Below, in pieces: positions 12,484-26,082 of a stretch of 64,000 nucleotides of DNA (positions are counted from its first letter, which is position 1; every line of letters begins with the position of its first letter). The stretch lies in contig OY754329.1 in assembly GCA_963573305.1 (NCBI GenBank), positions 82,952,576 through 83,016,575 of the forward strand. The letters run 5' to 3'. The translations under genes were made by a program, and so were the position numbers. The notes beneath the pieces are model-generated. The model ran no database searches and was not told the DNA's origin. It worked only from the letters and a program-made list of their open reading frames with translations. Source of the DNA: Pyrrhosoma nymphula (taxonomy: Eukaryota; Arthropoda; Insecta; Odonata; Coenagrionidae).

Positions 12484-13683
12484 CGATCGTCTTACGAAGG
12501 GTGTCCAAAATGTTATGGGAAAAGTCAAGAGCCAATTCAAAAAAAGGGTTCAAGCAAAGTGCGAAGAGAATGCACACTTTCAACCCCTTCTCGTTGCGTT
12601 CCCAGAAATCTTGAGGAGTAATAATAAGCCCCTGGCGTCGACAATAACCCTTGGAAGGGGGATTCCAAGAGCTTCGATTCCAAGAGCAGTTTTGGACGCG
12701 GTTTAACACCGCCTTCGACGATATTTTAGAATCTAGGAATGATTAGACAGGCTTAAAGGGATATGTTATTCTCGTATAGGCTGGGGAAGGCCTTAAGATT
12801 CTTTTCTTGAACGTACCACTCACTAACACACGATAAACAATCGTGCGAGTTAGAACACCAAATAAGAATCTACGAAAAACATAAGGAAGAGCCTGTGCTT
12901 CTGAGTATTACTTTCACGAGACCTGTAACGTCAGCGGGAATCATATAATATGACTAAAATAGATGCAAATAGTTATTACATTAAATTTTCCATTATTTAA
13001 GATGATTACGTGGTTTAAAAGCTGACTCCAAAATCAAGTAAATCAGTTGAGTGCATGTGGGATTTAATATTGACGCCACATCACTGAGGAACTCTAATAT
13101 TTTTGGAATAGCAATATAATTAGAGAGTAATGGAACTATTCAGTAAATAATATTACAAACTCGAAAAAAAATTAAATTTTCAAAGAAACTTGAATTGAGT
13201 AATTTCATTAGAAGTAAGTTCCAGTGATATCGTTAACTACATGCAAGTCCTTTATACATACGAACTGATACGAAGCAGTACGATTCCTCTGTGATCCTCT
13301 ACACTCGTGAAGTGACACATGGATTGGACATTTATATTACATTACACGGCCACACTACCCTCACAATATGGCCGATCCTTGCTGAAATACGTTGGCACCG
13401 ATACTGAAGTAGCTTTAAATCAATCAATAGTTTTCCGAGATGCAAGCTCTCTTCTTGCTCCAGCCTTTTGCTGGGGCAGAAAGACAACATGACTGGACTA
13501 AATAAAAAAAAAACCTAATGAAAGTTTTGCAGATTACCTGAATTTGCATACCAGGGTAACTATAGTTAAGGATTTGTTTACATTTGTATCCTTTTTATAT
13601 TCCATTTCCGGCGCGTTGACACCCACATAGGTTTCTAGGTCGCTTATTCAGCATTTTGGTTGCAGATAATTTTATGTCATGAG

Positions 13684-14733
13684 TAGAGCGCAGAAAAAGT
13701 CTTTTTACTTTTCGTAAAAGTGGGACTTTAATGGTTTTAAATGCAAATCTTCTCCAATCTCATTAAATAAAACATTTTTAATGACTTCTTTAGAGACTTT
13801 TTGGGATTTTTTTGGCGTGACGGGACTTTTTTTTGATAAAACTGACTTGTCTTGCCTTATTATTTAAATCACATGCCTAAGTTAATCTGCTTCTGTGATC
13901 ACTTTTGTTCAACTGGGTGTTGGACATATGTGTTTTTCACGCGGTACTCCATGGAGCAGAGATGTACTGCAAAAATGTAAGCTCCTGACAACTGTTAATG
14001 CGAAATTTTATTAATAGTTCCGGGAAGTGCAACGAATTCCTTCTATTGCTCCACCGTTCATGAAAGAATCACACTCACTCAGTGCTTCAACCCGAAGGTT
14101 GGTTTGGATAGGTGAGGGTATATCTCACCCCCGACTAAGCCACAGGCGAGTGAATTTTACATATTCAGGATGGGGGGCTAGTTCCTTTCCCTGGGCCACC
14201 TCGCACGTCGAGATTTTTTTCTGGGGGTTTCCAAAGACTTCACCCGGGATGCATTGATTTGAAAGAATACATTGATCTAATTATGAACCATCTTCTTTGA
14301 ACCCGAGTGATCTGCTGACCAGCCGAAAGCTCTACACTGTATGCTAACACTCCGCTTTTGTTTAGGAGATTAGAGGAAAAAACGATACAATGTTATCAAA
14401 AACTAATACTTTAACTTTAATTTTCCCTTATCATAATAAATATAGATCTTTATCAGCTTTAAAAATAATAGGGATTCTTCCACGATTGCTGTTAATCAAA
14501 CGAAATGTTATTCAGAATTGTTTAAACTATTTTGTAAATTGTGGTTTTAAAGTCCATAAAACAGCTCAAAAACCCATGAACCCGATTCTCTGGGCTATTT
14601 TTTCCAATTAGTACGTTAAAGTTAGCAAATTTTTCACGAAAATACCTCAGACTTTTGAGAGACTTTTTTCAAAAACATTTGCTACTTTTTAGGTGACTTT
14701 TTTTGCTAAATTGACGACTTTTTCCGCACTCTA
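13684..14733. mobile_element. hAT-like non-autonomous element, 1050 bp
   Basis: Left end TAGAGCGCAGAAAAAGTC and right end (reverse complement) TAGAGTGCGGAAAAAGTC match at 16 of 18 bases. The flanks are GTCATGAG (13676-13683) and GTCATGAA (14734-14741), an 8-bp target duplication with one difference. TAGAG-type termini plus 8-bp duplications fit the hAT superfamily. GACTTTTT/GGGACTTT motifs recur just inside both ends. The internal frames (76 aa at 14027 and 73 aa at 14390) are not recognised transposase pieces. Confidence 0.8.
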
Positions 14734-14741
14734 GTCATGAA

Positions 14742-17700
14742 CTACCAACCTGAAGACTAATACCTTTTTTCTCATCTCGTAAAAATATCATGAGAAATAC
14801 TACCACGAAACAGGGATATTGCAATGTCTCTTCAAGGAAAGCGATAACTTTATGCCAAAACACTAAACGAATCAAAAGCGTGTTATTTACAAGATCCAAT
14901 AACTGCAATATATTTAGCGATCATTATGGAAAAATTAGCATTTCTCTCACAGGTGAAATTGTGCCTTAACGGTTGAAACCATTTTCCATCAGGTTATCTA
15001 ACATATTCGCTATAGGAAAGTTTCAGAGGTAGAAGATAATAAAAGCTCGTTTTTCTTCAAAATATTAAACGATTCAAAAGTATAAGGTGGGGATTATATT
15101 AACAACAGTTTTATTTTTCAATATTTGGCTCAAGCCTTTCCTTTTGGAATGTCATAAGATTAACTCACGAGGCTGCAAATAAAGACGTAGAAGATTTAAT
15201 GAAGATCCTCTAACCTTTCCATTTAGATAATTCATTCGATCAAAACAAACCGGCGAAAAATAAAATGCCGTATAATATCTATTGTATTCTCACCACGTAA
15301 GAAAATAGCCGATTATTTCACAGGAAAATACCCAGCTTGATTTAAGTTTTAAGACAATTCTTTTTAGATCTCATTACCTCCTTAGCACTATTTAACAGCA
15401 GAAACTTATTACCTATCTTTAAGAATATATATTTTAAAGGACTTATCTAAATTTACATTAAACAAAGTTTAAAAAACAAAATTTTTAGTTGTAAGACATG
15501 TTAGTTAAAAGATCCAAAGCTGTGCGTTCGAATCAACGGTTAAGAGGTGAAATATAAAAAATCACCATAATAGTAACGTGAGCACAAAAGAGGATGCTAT
15601 AATATAAATTCAACAATTTAATTATGATAAATACCTCTTAAGTAATGTCTAATCACTGGATTATATCTTAAGAGGCACGCGCCGCTTAGACTCATATTCA
15701 GAATACCAACACATAAGCTGTTTCAGGACGCCGTCACTGTATTGAAGAAACCGAAATGGTCAAATCTAAGCAATCCAAGGTTGTGACTTTACAGATAAAA
15801 AATCCGCTATTTTTTTCATAACTTTTCAAGCAATAGGGAGAGTTAGAGAGTTTTCAAGAATTGGGAGAGGGAGAGGTGTGCAAAAATCATGATCTCAAAG
15901 TGACGTTCAAGCGGTGCCCCAATTTTCGCGCCCTATTTGTCGAGGATGTGATGTGAAAAACACCGTCATGGTCAAAACTCGACAATGGAGAGGTCGTGTC
16001 GTCACAGGCGAAAAAATACCAATTGTTACGAAACGAAATGGTGATTTTTTTTTAGGCCTCGTCCCGGTTGAAAATCTGAATGCGCAAAAAAGTGAGGTGT
16101 TGCTGTTCATTCACGACTGTTGCAATTCATTGTTAGTCCTCGAAAATTCCATGTTCCGTCCGAGGAAAACCCGCTGGCATTAGCACCTGTGGACTTCAAT
16201 GTTAGATATCACGGAGTTTCACAATACTCAAGTGCAAGCACCTATTGCGGGTTGGCATTAGTACGCATTTTTGCTTTCTTATGTTTCGGTGAAATATTTA
16301 ACATGTAATAATTGTTATTTTGATCGATATCAATGACATTTTCTCTTCCTTAAGCATGCATTCGGAGTAGAAAACAGCACTTTATAAGGTGAATGAGGTA
16401 AAATGGGGAAAACGTTTACCGCATTTTACTCAGTTTGAGAATTCAGTTAGTTTTTTTTTAACATTTGAAGCCAAATAAATCGAAAATAAGGATGGCAACA
16501 TGGAAATATTGTATTTTTTTAATGTAAAACCGAAAAAGTAAGTGATTGTAAGTAGATAAGTAAGCACGCTAGGTTGGATGAGGAACACATTTGCTACCGA
16601 ATCGACCATTCTGCCTAACTTCAATTAAGGATTGATTATTATTGTATTTTGCCACGAGAGAAAAATAATTTCATGCCAAGTATTACGATCCTAAACTATA
16701 TCCCACTTTGATTAATCTTGCAGACGTCCCTTCCAAATGCTCTACCAAAAATATTTTTCAAAGTACAATTTTTTTCCTGGAAAATTTGCATTAAATCTAC
16801 AAAATTAGTCAGCGCAAAGGCGTAACTATCACTAATTGCCATTTTCTCAGAAAAATATCAGCAAAAACTACTTCATTGAAAATATTTCCGTCGATTATTT
16901 TTAAGAAAAAAGCCTTGAAAATCATTAATAGACTTCTACGCAAAAAGAAGACCAGATTCATCCTTATTCCTCCATATTTGGAGAACTATGGCGGCATAAA
17001 TGCTGGCAATTTTCTTATCATTTGAGTGCCCAGATTGAAATTATTCTGAGGAAATAACTGCGAAGTGCAGAGCTTTATTTTTAAATATTAAATGGCAAGT
17101 GCACCTCAGAAGGTTGACAGTAGGTATCTTGCAATTAAAGGTTATGGTTCTTAAATATCCACTCCAGAATTTGATTGAAGTCATTCTTTTGCACATTTTG
17201 CCCTATACTTCCAGCAAAATAAGATGTGTATTAATTGTTCACTGAATTACACAATTCGAAAACCATAAAAAATAAATTGAAATCAAAGTAAAATACTTGT
17301 ATCATACCAAAAAATTGAAGAATCCCTCACTTAACATTATTATATGGAAAATTCGAGAAGAATGTGTTCTACAAGATGGCCAATCGTCATTCGGAATTAA
17401 AGGGATTGCGGGAGTCATGAAATGGCAGACCTTTGGGATACATGCCCCATGAAAATGTTTCTATGCAAGGTTTTTGCGAAGCCTCATGAAATTCACTAAA
17501 TCTCACTAAAACCATAGACCATATATCAATGCTATATCGTACTTACGATATCAATCAACGTTGTACGTTCAATTTTATGTATCAACTCTAAAATTACTTA
17601 GCATTTTCAATTCAGTTTCCGAGCGTTGAAATTTAGTTATTCAGTTTTTTTGTTAGATGGCATAAGTAAATGAAACATATAACGCTAATGGATTATAATA

Positions 17701-18430
17701 GCAATAAAATACAAACGCTTAAGCCTTCTGCTATTGATTTTTAATTTTGACTCGTGAAGAATTTTGCGAGAATGCTTAATCTGTGGATTAAAACACCGCT
17801 GTGTTAGTACACATCAACCTCAAATAGGTGATTCTAATTCTTCAACTTCTAACCTCACCATGTCTAATTCGATATTTACAGAATTGAAATAAATTTCTGG
17901 TAAAAATAATTAACCATAGTGTACGAGCCATTCTCGATCATTATGATACATGCTGACCCACCAACACTGCACTCGACAGCATATCTCTATCGGGATGACG
18001 TATTTAAGTCTCGAAAAAGAGAAAAAAATTGTCTTTTTAACCTCTTTGACCATCCTTACTCACCAAATATATTTATTTTCAAAATATATGGAACTCTTTA
18101 ATACTTTCTGAGAATTTTCTTAGCTTTTGAATGCTCGTACTTACATTATTTTACTTTTACTTGAATTACATTTTTTGCCGAAATTAATTAGAATTAAAAA
18201 TAACCTACTCAACTCATTGAAGATGAAACTTTTGCGTTTTAGACACGAACATTGGGAACAATGTTCCAGAAAACGTAAAACGTTAATATATTCCGATGCA
18301 GCACGGTTTAAGCTAAAATTTAAGTCAATAAGAGTAATAAGGAAAAGTTGAAGAAGGGGTTGCCTCTTGTATACTTACTGCCTTTACTGTTTTGAAACGT
18401 TTTTGGTGAACATATTGCATCAACGTACAC
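14742..18430. other. No recognisable gene; one open GC-richer stretch at 15914-16183
   Basis: AT-rich sequence. At 15914-16183 an 89-codon plus-strand frame (starting MPQFSRPICRGCDVKNTVMV) overlaps a 67-codon minus frame in a GC-richer patch. No known domain is visible and the frame may be chance. The rest shows nothing I can support. Confidence 0.35.
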
Positions 18431-18715
18431 TGGAGCATCCGCTGTAGCATGACAACCGCTACGCTTCATGGTACACGTTCCCACAAGGTCGACATAATTT
18501 TTCAACGCCTTCAATATCGAAGTAGCCGAGAAGCTACCGAAGTGATAATAATAATATCACTGGAAATGAGCATCTTAAGTGTAGCAAGCAACCCCACGCT
18601 TCATGTTGCACGTCCTCACCACGCGGTAAATATAACTTTTCGACCCCGTCGACGTCGAAACTCTGAAGCAGGCGAAGCCACCAAACTGATAAAAAATATT
18701 GCTGGTAGTGAGCCT
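18431..18715. repeat. Diverged tandem duplication, unit about 140 bp
   Basis: GAGCATC...GTAGCA...CTACGCTTCATGGTACACGT... (18433-18566) is repeated as GAGCATC...GTAGCA...CCACGCTTCATGTTGCACGT... (18567-18715). Both copies carry TCGAAGTAG/TCGAAACTC and GAAGCTACC/GAAGCCACC motifs and end in a TGATAA...AATAT...CTGG pattern. Many substitutions show an old duplication. It keeps frames open on both strands, which explains the 100-codon open frames here. Confidence 0.75.
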
Positions 18716-18883
18716 CTTAAAATTATCTGGCCGGAACCAATTTCCGCTTAACCGAGTTTCGAAGTTAAACGTCGTTTTCAGCCCAAAAGGTAAACAGCCC
18801 CCATCACCACTAATATCAGCATCCGATTTTGCACAGTATAATAGCCAAATTTGAGTCAGTAACTTGGGCTTGCAGTAGTTCAA

Positions 18884-21355
18884 GTGACAATTTGCTTTGG
18901 CTGTAATATAGATAAGTTACTTTTCGAAGCATGCGAGAAAATAAGAATTCACGATGGCATATTGAACTCATCAAATGCAATATTAAAATACCCCTGACAT
19001 CAAAAAATTATTTTAAAAAGTTGTGAGAGTAGCATATGTCAATGAGCACGTCAATAATTGTATCTCTCTACGAGGAACAGCATTTAAAAGTAAATGCGGC
19101 ATTAAATACTTTTTATTCCGGTAATATTTTGTTGTAATAAAGGATTAATAACACTGTAACGATAGGAAATTGAGCACTTAACTTTTTTAGCTTAGATTTA
19201 ATTAAATTTAGAGTTAAATTTTAACGTCAGACTTCATATTTTCATGCCTTTCTACTTTTTGTCATCTTTTCTCCAATTGTCCGAGCTCCCATATGTAAGA
19301 GTGAATAAACAAAAGAAAATGAATTTAGAATAACCGTCAAAATGCATTTACCTAATAGCTACAAAATTTGTATTTGAGTTGTCTTATTTACAGTCATTGT
19401 GAAGTCATTTGATAGATAATTCAAGGAAAATCAAACTATTTTTTGACGCATTGAGGAGTTGAAACAGGATTGTGGTGAGGTGTTAAGTCCATGAAAACAG
19501 TTTTACTTATCAAGCCGATAGGAAACGCTTGGTTTGAAAAATTCACGTTCCAGGTGTAAAGCAATTGCCAAGTTTCAAAAAGTTACACTGGAGTCAATCT
19601 ACTTCTTCTTAATTAATGCCTAATCATTACTTTACAACGACAGGCAAGGTGACGAGAGCAGTACCACAATCAGCACTTATTAAGGTGGCTCTATACCGGG
19701 GCTAAGAAGGCTTTTTCGTGATAGCTGGAGACTTGTAATTTTTATTTTCTGTAGATAAAGAGTCATTTGTTGATTCAAGTGGAGGAACTTTATCATGAAG
19801 TGGTTGTGTATTTTTCATAAAAAAATAGCAAAACTTTGGTTTTTACGAAATTTTTTGGTAATATTCCGGGGCACGTTGCGAAGGCTATATTCCGAAATGA
19901 AGATTTTCAGCCTACTTGTATAAAAGCATCGTCTTTTATATACGCAAAAAATCAACAACCATTGATGGTGTTTTCGTATTAAGGCTATAGCAATGTTAAG
20001 CGTTCAAGCCTGTATTGACAACGGAGTAGACCTTTTTCATCCACACCCAAGGATAATCGTTCCCCACTCCATTTTCGTCAGCGCCACCTTCACAGTTTCC
20101 AGTTGGGTTTCCACCACCCCAGCAGGCGACCACAGGCGGCGACCGTTAAATTGAGGCGGTTTGAAAGTATAGACCCACCTTAAAGCTGATTCTTTAAACA
20201 TATTATGTTGAAAGGGATGATAGGGGGAAATATTTTGGCAAGACGTGGAAGATGGAGGAGTAGACAGTATGGATGAGGGGAAACGTATGAAGAGAGAAAC
20301 ATAATGTATGAAATCAATGACCAGGAGGCGGACAGTTAAAACATATCCAGAAACTTGGAATTTGAAGTAAAAATTGCCCAAGAAACAAAATTTGAGAGGT
20401 AAAATACTAAACAATGTTTCCCTCACAAGAAGGGCGGTCAACCGTCCTCATTTTCCGCGAGATATTTTTATGTTTACCCTATATTTTACGACGACCATGA
20501 GGAATTCATTCACGCCCGTTATTTTGGCTCTTTAACATTGAAACCTCCATATCACTTGGAAAGCCGAGGATATCAGCCTATATTTGCTGAGGTAACCAGA
20601 ATGGTAACGCGCCATCCATGCTACCCAAAATCCGAATCGAATTGATCCCGCACGGCTGTTGTGTTTGACTTGATATTAAGGTTTTTAGATTAGGCGCTGC
20701 GATATAACCTTAGCAGTTGAGGCACCTTAAAGACAAAACCTCTGAATAATTGGAAACTAACACATCAAAACGTAAAATCACATGATAATATTATGTTGAT
20801 TTATTATATTTCAGAGAAATCCAGTCTCAAAATGTTTACCCAATTTTTCTCATTTTCTGGTAAAAGACGTTCGGCAGCCATATAGGATATAATTCTAAAT
20901 AAACGTGGGATGTGATATGAGTGACCCTCAAAACTTCAATGTCTAGGTCCAGCAATGAAGTGCCTATTGTCATCGTTTTAGACTTTTTTGCATTCTGTCA
21001 CCCTATGCAAAGTGACAAGTGGCTGATGATTGAGTACGCAATTGCTATTTAGATGCTTAAAAGACATTTGAACAACGAGGAATGACTGAAAGAAAATTTT
21101 CGGCTAAATTTAGGATTACTTAGCTCGTTGAAACGGAGAAAGTGAAAGAGAAAGGGCCTTTGGGCGTGGATCACAAGGAGCAAGGAATACATATAACATG
21201 GAGGAAATATAAAATTAGAGGAAAATGATGATGATTCTCGCTGCTTTATTTGTCAATAAAGAATGATGCGTTCGGATTTGCTGCACCTTGTTTCTCCCAA
21301 CAACGCTCACAGTACGAATAAAATAAATAAATAAAACTTTTTAAAAACATTTTTT
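18884..21355. other. No recognisable feature
   Basis: AT-rich sequence. A 134-codon minus-strand open frame (20441-20037) has no domain I recognise and no splice context; I treat it as unproven. Confidence 0.4.
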
Positions 21356-21359
21356 TAAT

Positions 21360-21785
21360 ATACTAAAAAGTATAAATTAACTTTTGAGCTATCACAACGG
21401 GTCAACACGGGTCAGAACGTGATTAATTATGCCTAAAAATAAAAACATTGGGGTGCAACCAACAATTGTGATGCTAAAGACTTCGCCATAACTATAGAGC
21501 TAACGTGGTAAAAAGTCTCTATAATTCCAAGCCTTGTATGACCAGGAATTTCCGGTAAGAAGCGAAAACGAAGAAACCTTTAAAGTAATTTGTTGAAAAG
21601 CCTTTATATCACAAACCTTTGTATCACAAATTGTGATCAGGACTTGGGTGTTTCCGATTAAAAGTATTTTGCATCACAAATGTTGGTTGCTCCCCATGGT
21701 TTTATTTTTAGTCACAAACAATCACGTTCTGCCTGTTGCTGGCCAGTTGTGACAGCTCAAAAATCAATAGATACTTTTCAGTGCA
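21360..21785. mobile_element. MITE-like element with long inverted ends
   Basis: Left arm from TACTAAAAAGTATAAATTAA and right arm (reverse complement) from CACTGAAAAGTATCTATTGA. The arms match over more than 100 bases, including TTTTGAGCTATCACAAC, CAGAACGTGATT, CTAAAAATAAAA and GCAACCAACAATTGTGATGC against their counterparts. The arms occupy roughly 21360-21485 and 21655-21785. The centre has no coding capacity. The superfamily is undetermined; TA-like flanks would fit Tc1/mariner. Confidence 0.75.
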
Positions 21786-21995
21786 TTTTCGAATAAGCCT
21801 TTTTTCTGGTTTTATTATATTATTTTATATTTTTTAGTTTTTTGCATTAATTTTTCATCCAATTATTTTAGTTTTTCTCGGGATAAATCAATAAAATAAT
21901 TAAGATGAAATTTTATGAAAAAAATGGAACGAAAATTTTTGTACTAAATTTATCCTTAAATTCTGCGTTAATTTGATTAAATTGGTCCATTTTCA

Positions 21996-22145
21996 TCCAA
22001 AATACACATGTGGGAAAAGTTACAAGACAATCGACTTGGTGGAAGTGGGCGAAAAATTGATTACAAGATTTCACCGAAACAGAGATGCCAATGTAAATAA
22101 AACCATGTAAAAATGATGTTGTTACCGTTGTACATGTACAGAATC
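21996..22145. repeat. Dispersed repeat, copy 1
   Basis: Shares GGGCGAAAAATTGATTACA, GATTTCACC and AATAAAACCATGTAAAAAT with a second copy at 22365-22520 in the same orientation. Confidence 0.7.
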
Positions 22146-22364
22146 GGGTATCGTTTTTTCCGAATTATATTCAACCGTAAAAAAATGCTTCAGGAGAGTC
22201 TCGAACCAAAGATTAACTCATTCCTAGAGCCACTTAAACACCCCTAAAGCGGTCCTCAGATTGAAGTTATGCAAAGCATTTAGATGGAACAAAATACTAC
22301 AGTAGCGAACCCGGGCGTATGGGAGAGAGAGCCATGACACATTTTAATATTGTATTTTCATCGA

Positions 22365-22520
22365 TAATATACCTGAGTGCCAAATTGAAAGTAAATCTGA
22401 TGAGTGTAGAAGGGCGAAAAATCGATTAACAGATTTCACCCAAACAAACAGACAGACAAAGCAAGTTGAATAAAACCATGTAAAAATACCAACGATTGCC
22501 AACAATTTACACATTAGTGT
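22365..22520. repeat. Dispersed repeat, copy 2
   Basis: Same-orientation relative of 21996-22145, with GGGCGAAAAATCGATTAACA, GATTTCACCCAAACAAAC and AATAAAACCATGTAAAAAT. The element class is unknown. Confidence 0.7.
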
Positions 22521-23344
22521 GTGGTTCAAATAAAACGAAACAATTGTCGGGGAAAGGATTGATGGTAAGGATGTGAACCTTTAAAGAATCTTAAAGAAGA
22601 AGTCTTAAAAGAGGAAATTTTCATGCTGGGTTTTTCACAGGACAGACATCTATGTAAACATATCCAAATGGAATCGAAGTATTAAGATCTACGCTGGAGT
22701 AGAGTTAAATGAAGAGAAATATTTTGGACCACAATTCTGGATGAAACAAAATAAATTGCTCTAGCTGGGAGTCCTCGCATAGAAATTCGGCCCTGATCGC
22801 TTGATTTAGTGGCCTTAGCCAACGGTAGTCGAAAATAAGTGCCAGTTGAAATTAGAAAGAGCTATAAGCGTGATTTAATATTCGGTGTGACAGTTCAGGG
22901 CCAACAGGACGCATGTTACACCGGCTATGGCTGTTTTCAGTTTCATTTCTATTCCACAACCACTAAAAAGTGGTCAAAATAACTGTCCTTGCAGCGCATT
23001 TTAATCCCTTTTTCAATATAGCAGAGCAACTTTTGATCTCAATTCACTTCGATATAAGCGTTCCTCTCCTAAGGTACAACAAAACTGTCCGTCGCTCCGC
23101 AAAAGAAAGATTTTCCTCCAACTTGAAGTGCAACTAAATATTTATTTTCGATCCGGCTCACATTCCGAAGTTCGTGGAATTGGGATAATTGGATGGATGT
23201 GAAGAGAGCATTAAGTACACATAATGAAGTTTTACGTAACTGGCTGCTATACCCTTATCTTTATTTGAACATGAAAATAAGGCACCCACCTTCCCTCTAT
23301 TTGTTGTCATCCATGCTGAAAGAATACACTTACACACAGAAGAG

Positions 23345-23385
23345 ATACAATACGTATCACTGGTTCAAAGCATCATCAGGCACTA
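23345..23385 (-). ncRNA. Decayed hammerhead-like motif
   Basis: On the minus strand GTGC-CTGATGA (23379-23373) is followed by TGCTTTGAACCAGT, then GATACGTA where GAAACGTA would be expected. The first half of the core is intact and the second has an A-to-T change. It looks like a mutated relative of the motifs at 1757, 26161 and 28446. Confidence 0.3.
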
Positions 23386-25419
23386 AGGTATTTGATTCAA
23401 GTAGAGCAACAAAAGCATAGGAGTACGCCGACTCCAAGCCTTTAGTAAATTAGTGGGAAGCAAACTACTAGATACGTAGACAAAGCGGAATGAAGTTTAG
23501 AGGCTCTTGGTGAACAAATAAATGGCAATTTAGGATTAAAGACAACATGGCATGAAGCAAAGTGGACGGCGTAGGCACTCTGACAGGGAGTGTGAACAAA
23601 AAGATTTTTCAAAAAGAGTTGGGCCGAGAGAGAATGCACGATAAGTGAGGAAATAATTCTTCTTAGCTGAAGTATTATTTAGAGGACCTCTGTTTAAATC
23701 CAGGTAATAAACAGTATCTTGCATATTAAACAAAGCACGATTTTTTCGTGAGTCTTTTCGGAGGATATTTTATCTTGGACCGGCGCGGCTATTCGAAACT
23801 CGAGTATGGGAATAAATATGGCATGAGATATTTCTGATGGTAGGACCTTAATAATAGGTTTCCTAACTAGGCCAAGAGAGGTCGTTCACAGACCCTTAAA
23901 AGAAAGACACTAAGCACTACGTTAATATGCCCATCGCGATGCATCGCTTGCCATTGAACCGTTCGCTTTGATCATTGAAGGCAACGGAATGCAAAAAAGA
24001 CTTAAGCCAATATTGATGCTACATACAATACCTCAATGTTTTTTCTATTTGTAATTTAGCTGAAAGTAAGCGATGGCAATGCCGGAAAAAAACTAGATTG
24101 CTTTCAAGATTGATATTCCAAGGCTTGAACGCTTACATGAATATTTTCTAAGACGCATGGGTAATTTATTCCCAGTTAAGATCAATGTGGGATATAATCT
24201 AAGCAATTGAAGTAACATGTAATTCAATTTCTATTGCCCGTTTAAAAAGTATACTTTAAGTTATGAAGTTTCTTTCAATTACCATATTGTATCATTGTAG
24301 GTATTCATTTCAAAATTAAGTACATATTATCATCATTATAAAAATGTCAGGTTAAAACGTAAACCTTCCACAGCTAGAGGCTAAAATAAATTTAAGGCTC
24401 TTACCTCACTGTTGGCTTAGCTAAGACAATAGCGACACTAAATAATTATTTCTCTCTTCGTGTAGGCTTCCCCGAACTAAAGATTTTTTTACCGTATATG
24501 TTTTCCCCATTTTCACTGAGACTTAAGTGAGATCTGGCTTCATTTAAGTGCCCGTAATCCATGTTTAAGATGAACTTTTTGTCTCCAGGAAGTTATAAAG
24601 ATTGGTACTTCTAGTCATGACCTTACGGTCCATAAGCTACATAGAGTAGGCAAAGGAAGTTCAGAGGAGACTCTTAAAACCGGACCTTGATCTCAGCAAG
24701 TGGCTGTCGTCAATTTATTCCCATTCCCGCACTCTTTTAATATTTTTCCCTGGTTCACGTTTGTTCACTTCTTGATGACTCAGGCCTCTTTCGCGTTGTT
24801 AACAGCCCACGGAGATTACCCGTGTTTCTTACCTGCGGCTGTTAGATGAAAATAAAAAGGGTCATATTTACTTATAAATAAAATACATTCAACATTAATG
24901 AAGTCTGATTATGCAAACAGCTTCAACATTCGTGATTTTCAAGCGTTTACGAGATATTGACTCCCTGTTACAAGAGGAATAAGAAGCCATCCTCCAACTT
25001 TCATACCTCGTCCCAACTACCGAAATAACTGCGAAAATGGGAATTTTCATTTTCTTAAGTTTCCATTGTCTGTTAAATTATTTTTTACGGGTCTTGAGTG
25101 TGCTCACCAGCTTAGCTCATTCGAAGACGCGGATACATAATTATCTGCAGCACTAATATGACCCCAGATAAGAGACCACCTATTTTTTCACTTATTCAGG
25201 TTTGTCATATAGTTTAATGTTTAAACACCGGCGCTAACAAAACCTCTAACCTTCTGCGATGGTTTAAGTACATTGATAGGTGAGTAAAATCTCTTTCAAA
25301 GCCTGGCTTTACATAGAAAATTAAAGTAGCCACTTTTTTCTTGTATATTCAGCGTCTCTTCCACTAGAAATGAAAGAAGCAAAAAAGATAAGGTTAATAG
25401 AGTGGCTTACAAGAAGTGA

Positions 25420-25620
25420 AGGAATTCTATCAGAAAAAGATTCTGATAGCAGCCGGCAGCAAAAGAATTGAAGTTAAGAAAGCACTCCATTGAAACATGC
25501 GTGTAGAGTATGATAACTGAATGGCACCGAAGCTTTGAAGATAACAGAGGCAGAACAAAGGAAATAGGAAACAATCGAAATATGTTATCAAAGAATGATC
25601 AAGGTCAAATGGGACCTGGG
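25420..25620 (+). pseudogene. Decayed LINE reverse-transcriptase fragment
   Basis: Across frameshifts the plus strand reads A-A-G-S-K-R-I-E-V, then T-E-A-L-K-I-T-E-A-E-Q-R-K, a stop, E-T-I-E-I-C-Y-Q-R-M-I-K-V-K-W. This is the same part of the LINE C-terminus as at 46880-47300 ('L-E-V-R-K ... A-E-Q-K-R-L-E-A-I-E-M-W ... R-M-x-K-I-K-W'), so the copies belong to one family. Confidence 0.55.
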
Positions 25621-26082
25621 GATAATTGGTGGTTTCGGGTGTATCTTTATGAAATCGAATAATAGGTATTGGAATTAAAACATTAGGTTACTCTGTGATT
25701 CCACCAAAAATAACCATTTGATTACACAAAACTTGGACCCAGCTTTCGACGTAATACTGTTTTCGTTTCAAGAGCTAGGTAGAAAATATGCTAGGAAGAA
25801 ATCTACGAAATAGAACATACATTCCTGCCATACATCCATAAGCATAACAGCCTGATGAAAATAATATTGCGAGAACGTATGAATGGGTGGCTTAACCGAT
25901 GGAGACCAAGGATTGAATATGCATGAACAGATAAGTAAAACTAATTGAGGACATTTATTTATATATCACCCCCCTGAAAGTAATAATAAAGTGAATAAGA
26001 AACATTACCGTTATAGGTTAAGGAATAAAATGCGCGAAGTATATTGGATGGATGTCAAAATGAGGAACAAATAAATTAATCT

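Noticed and set aside
20037..20441. 134-codon minus-strand frame as a gene
   Set aside because: No family motif or splice context; single open frame in AT-rich DNA without support.
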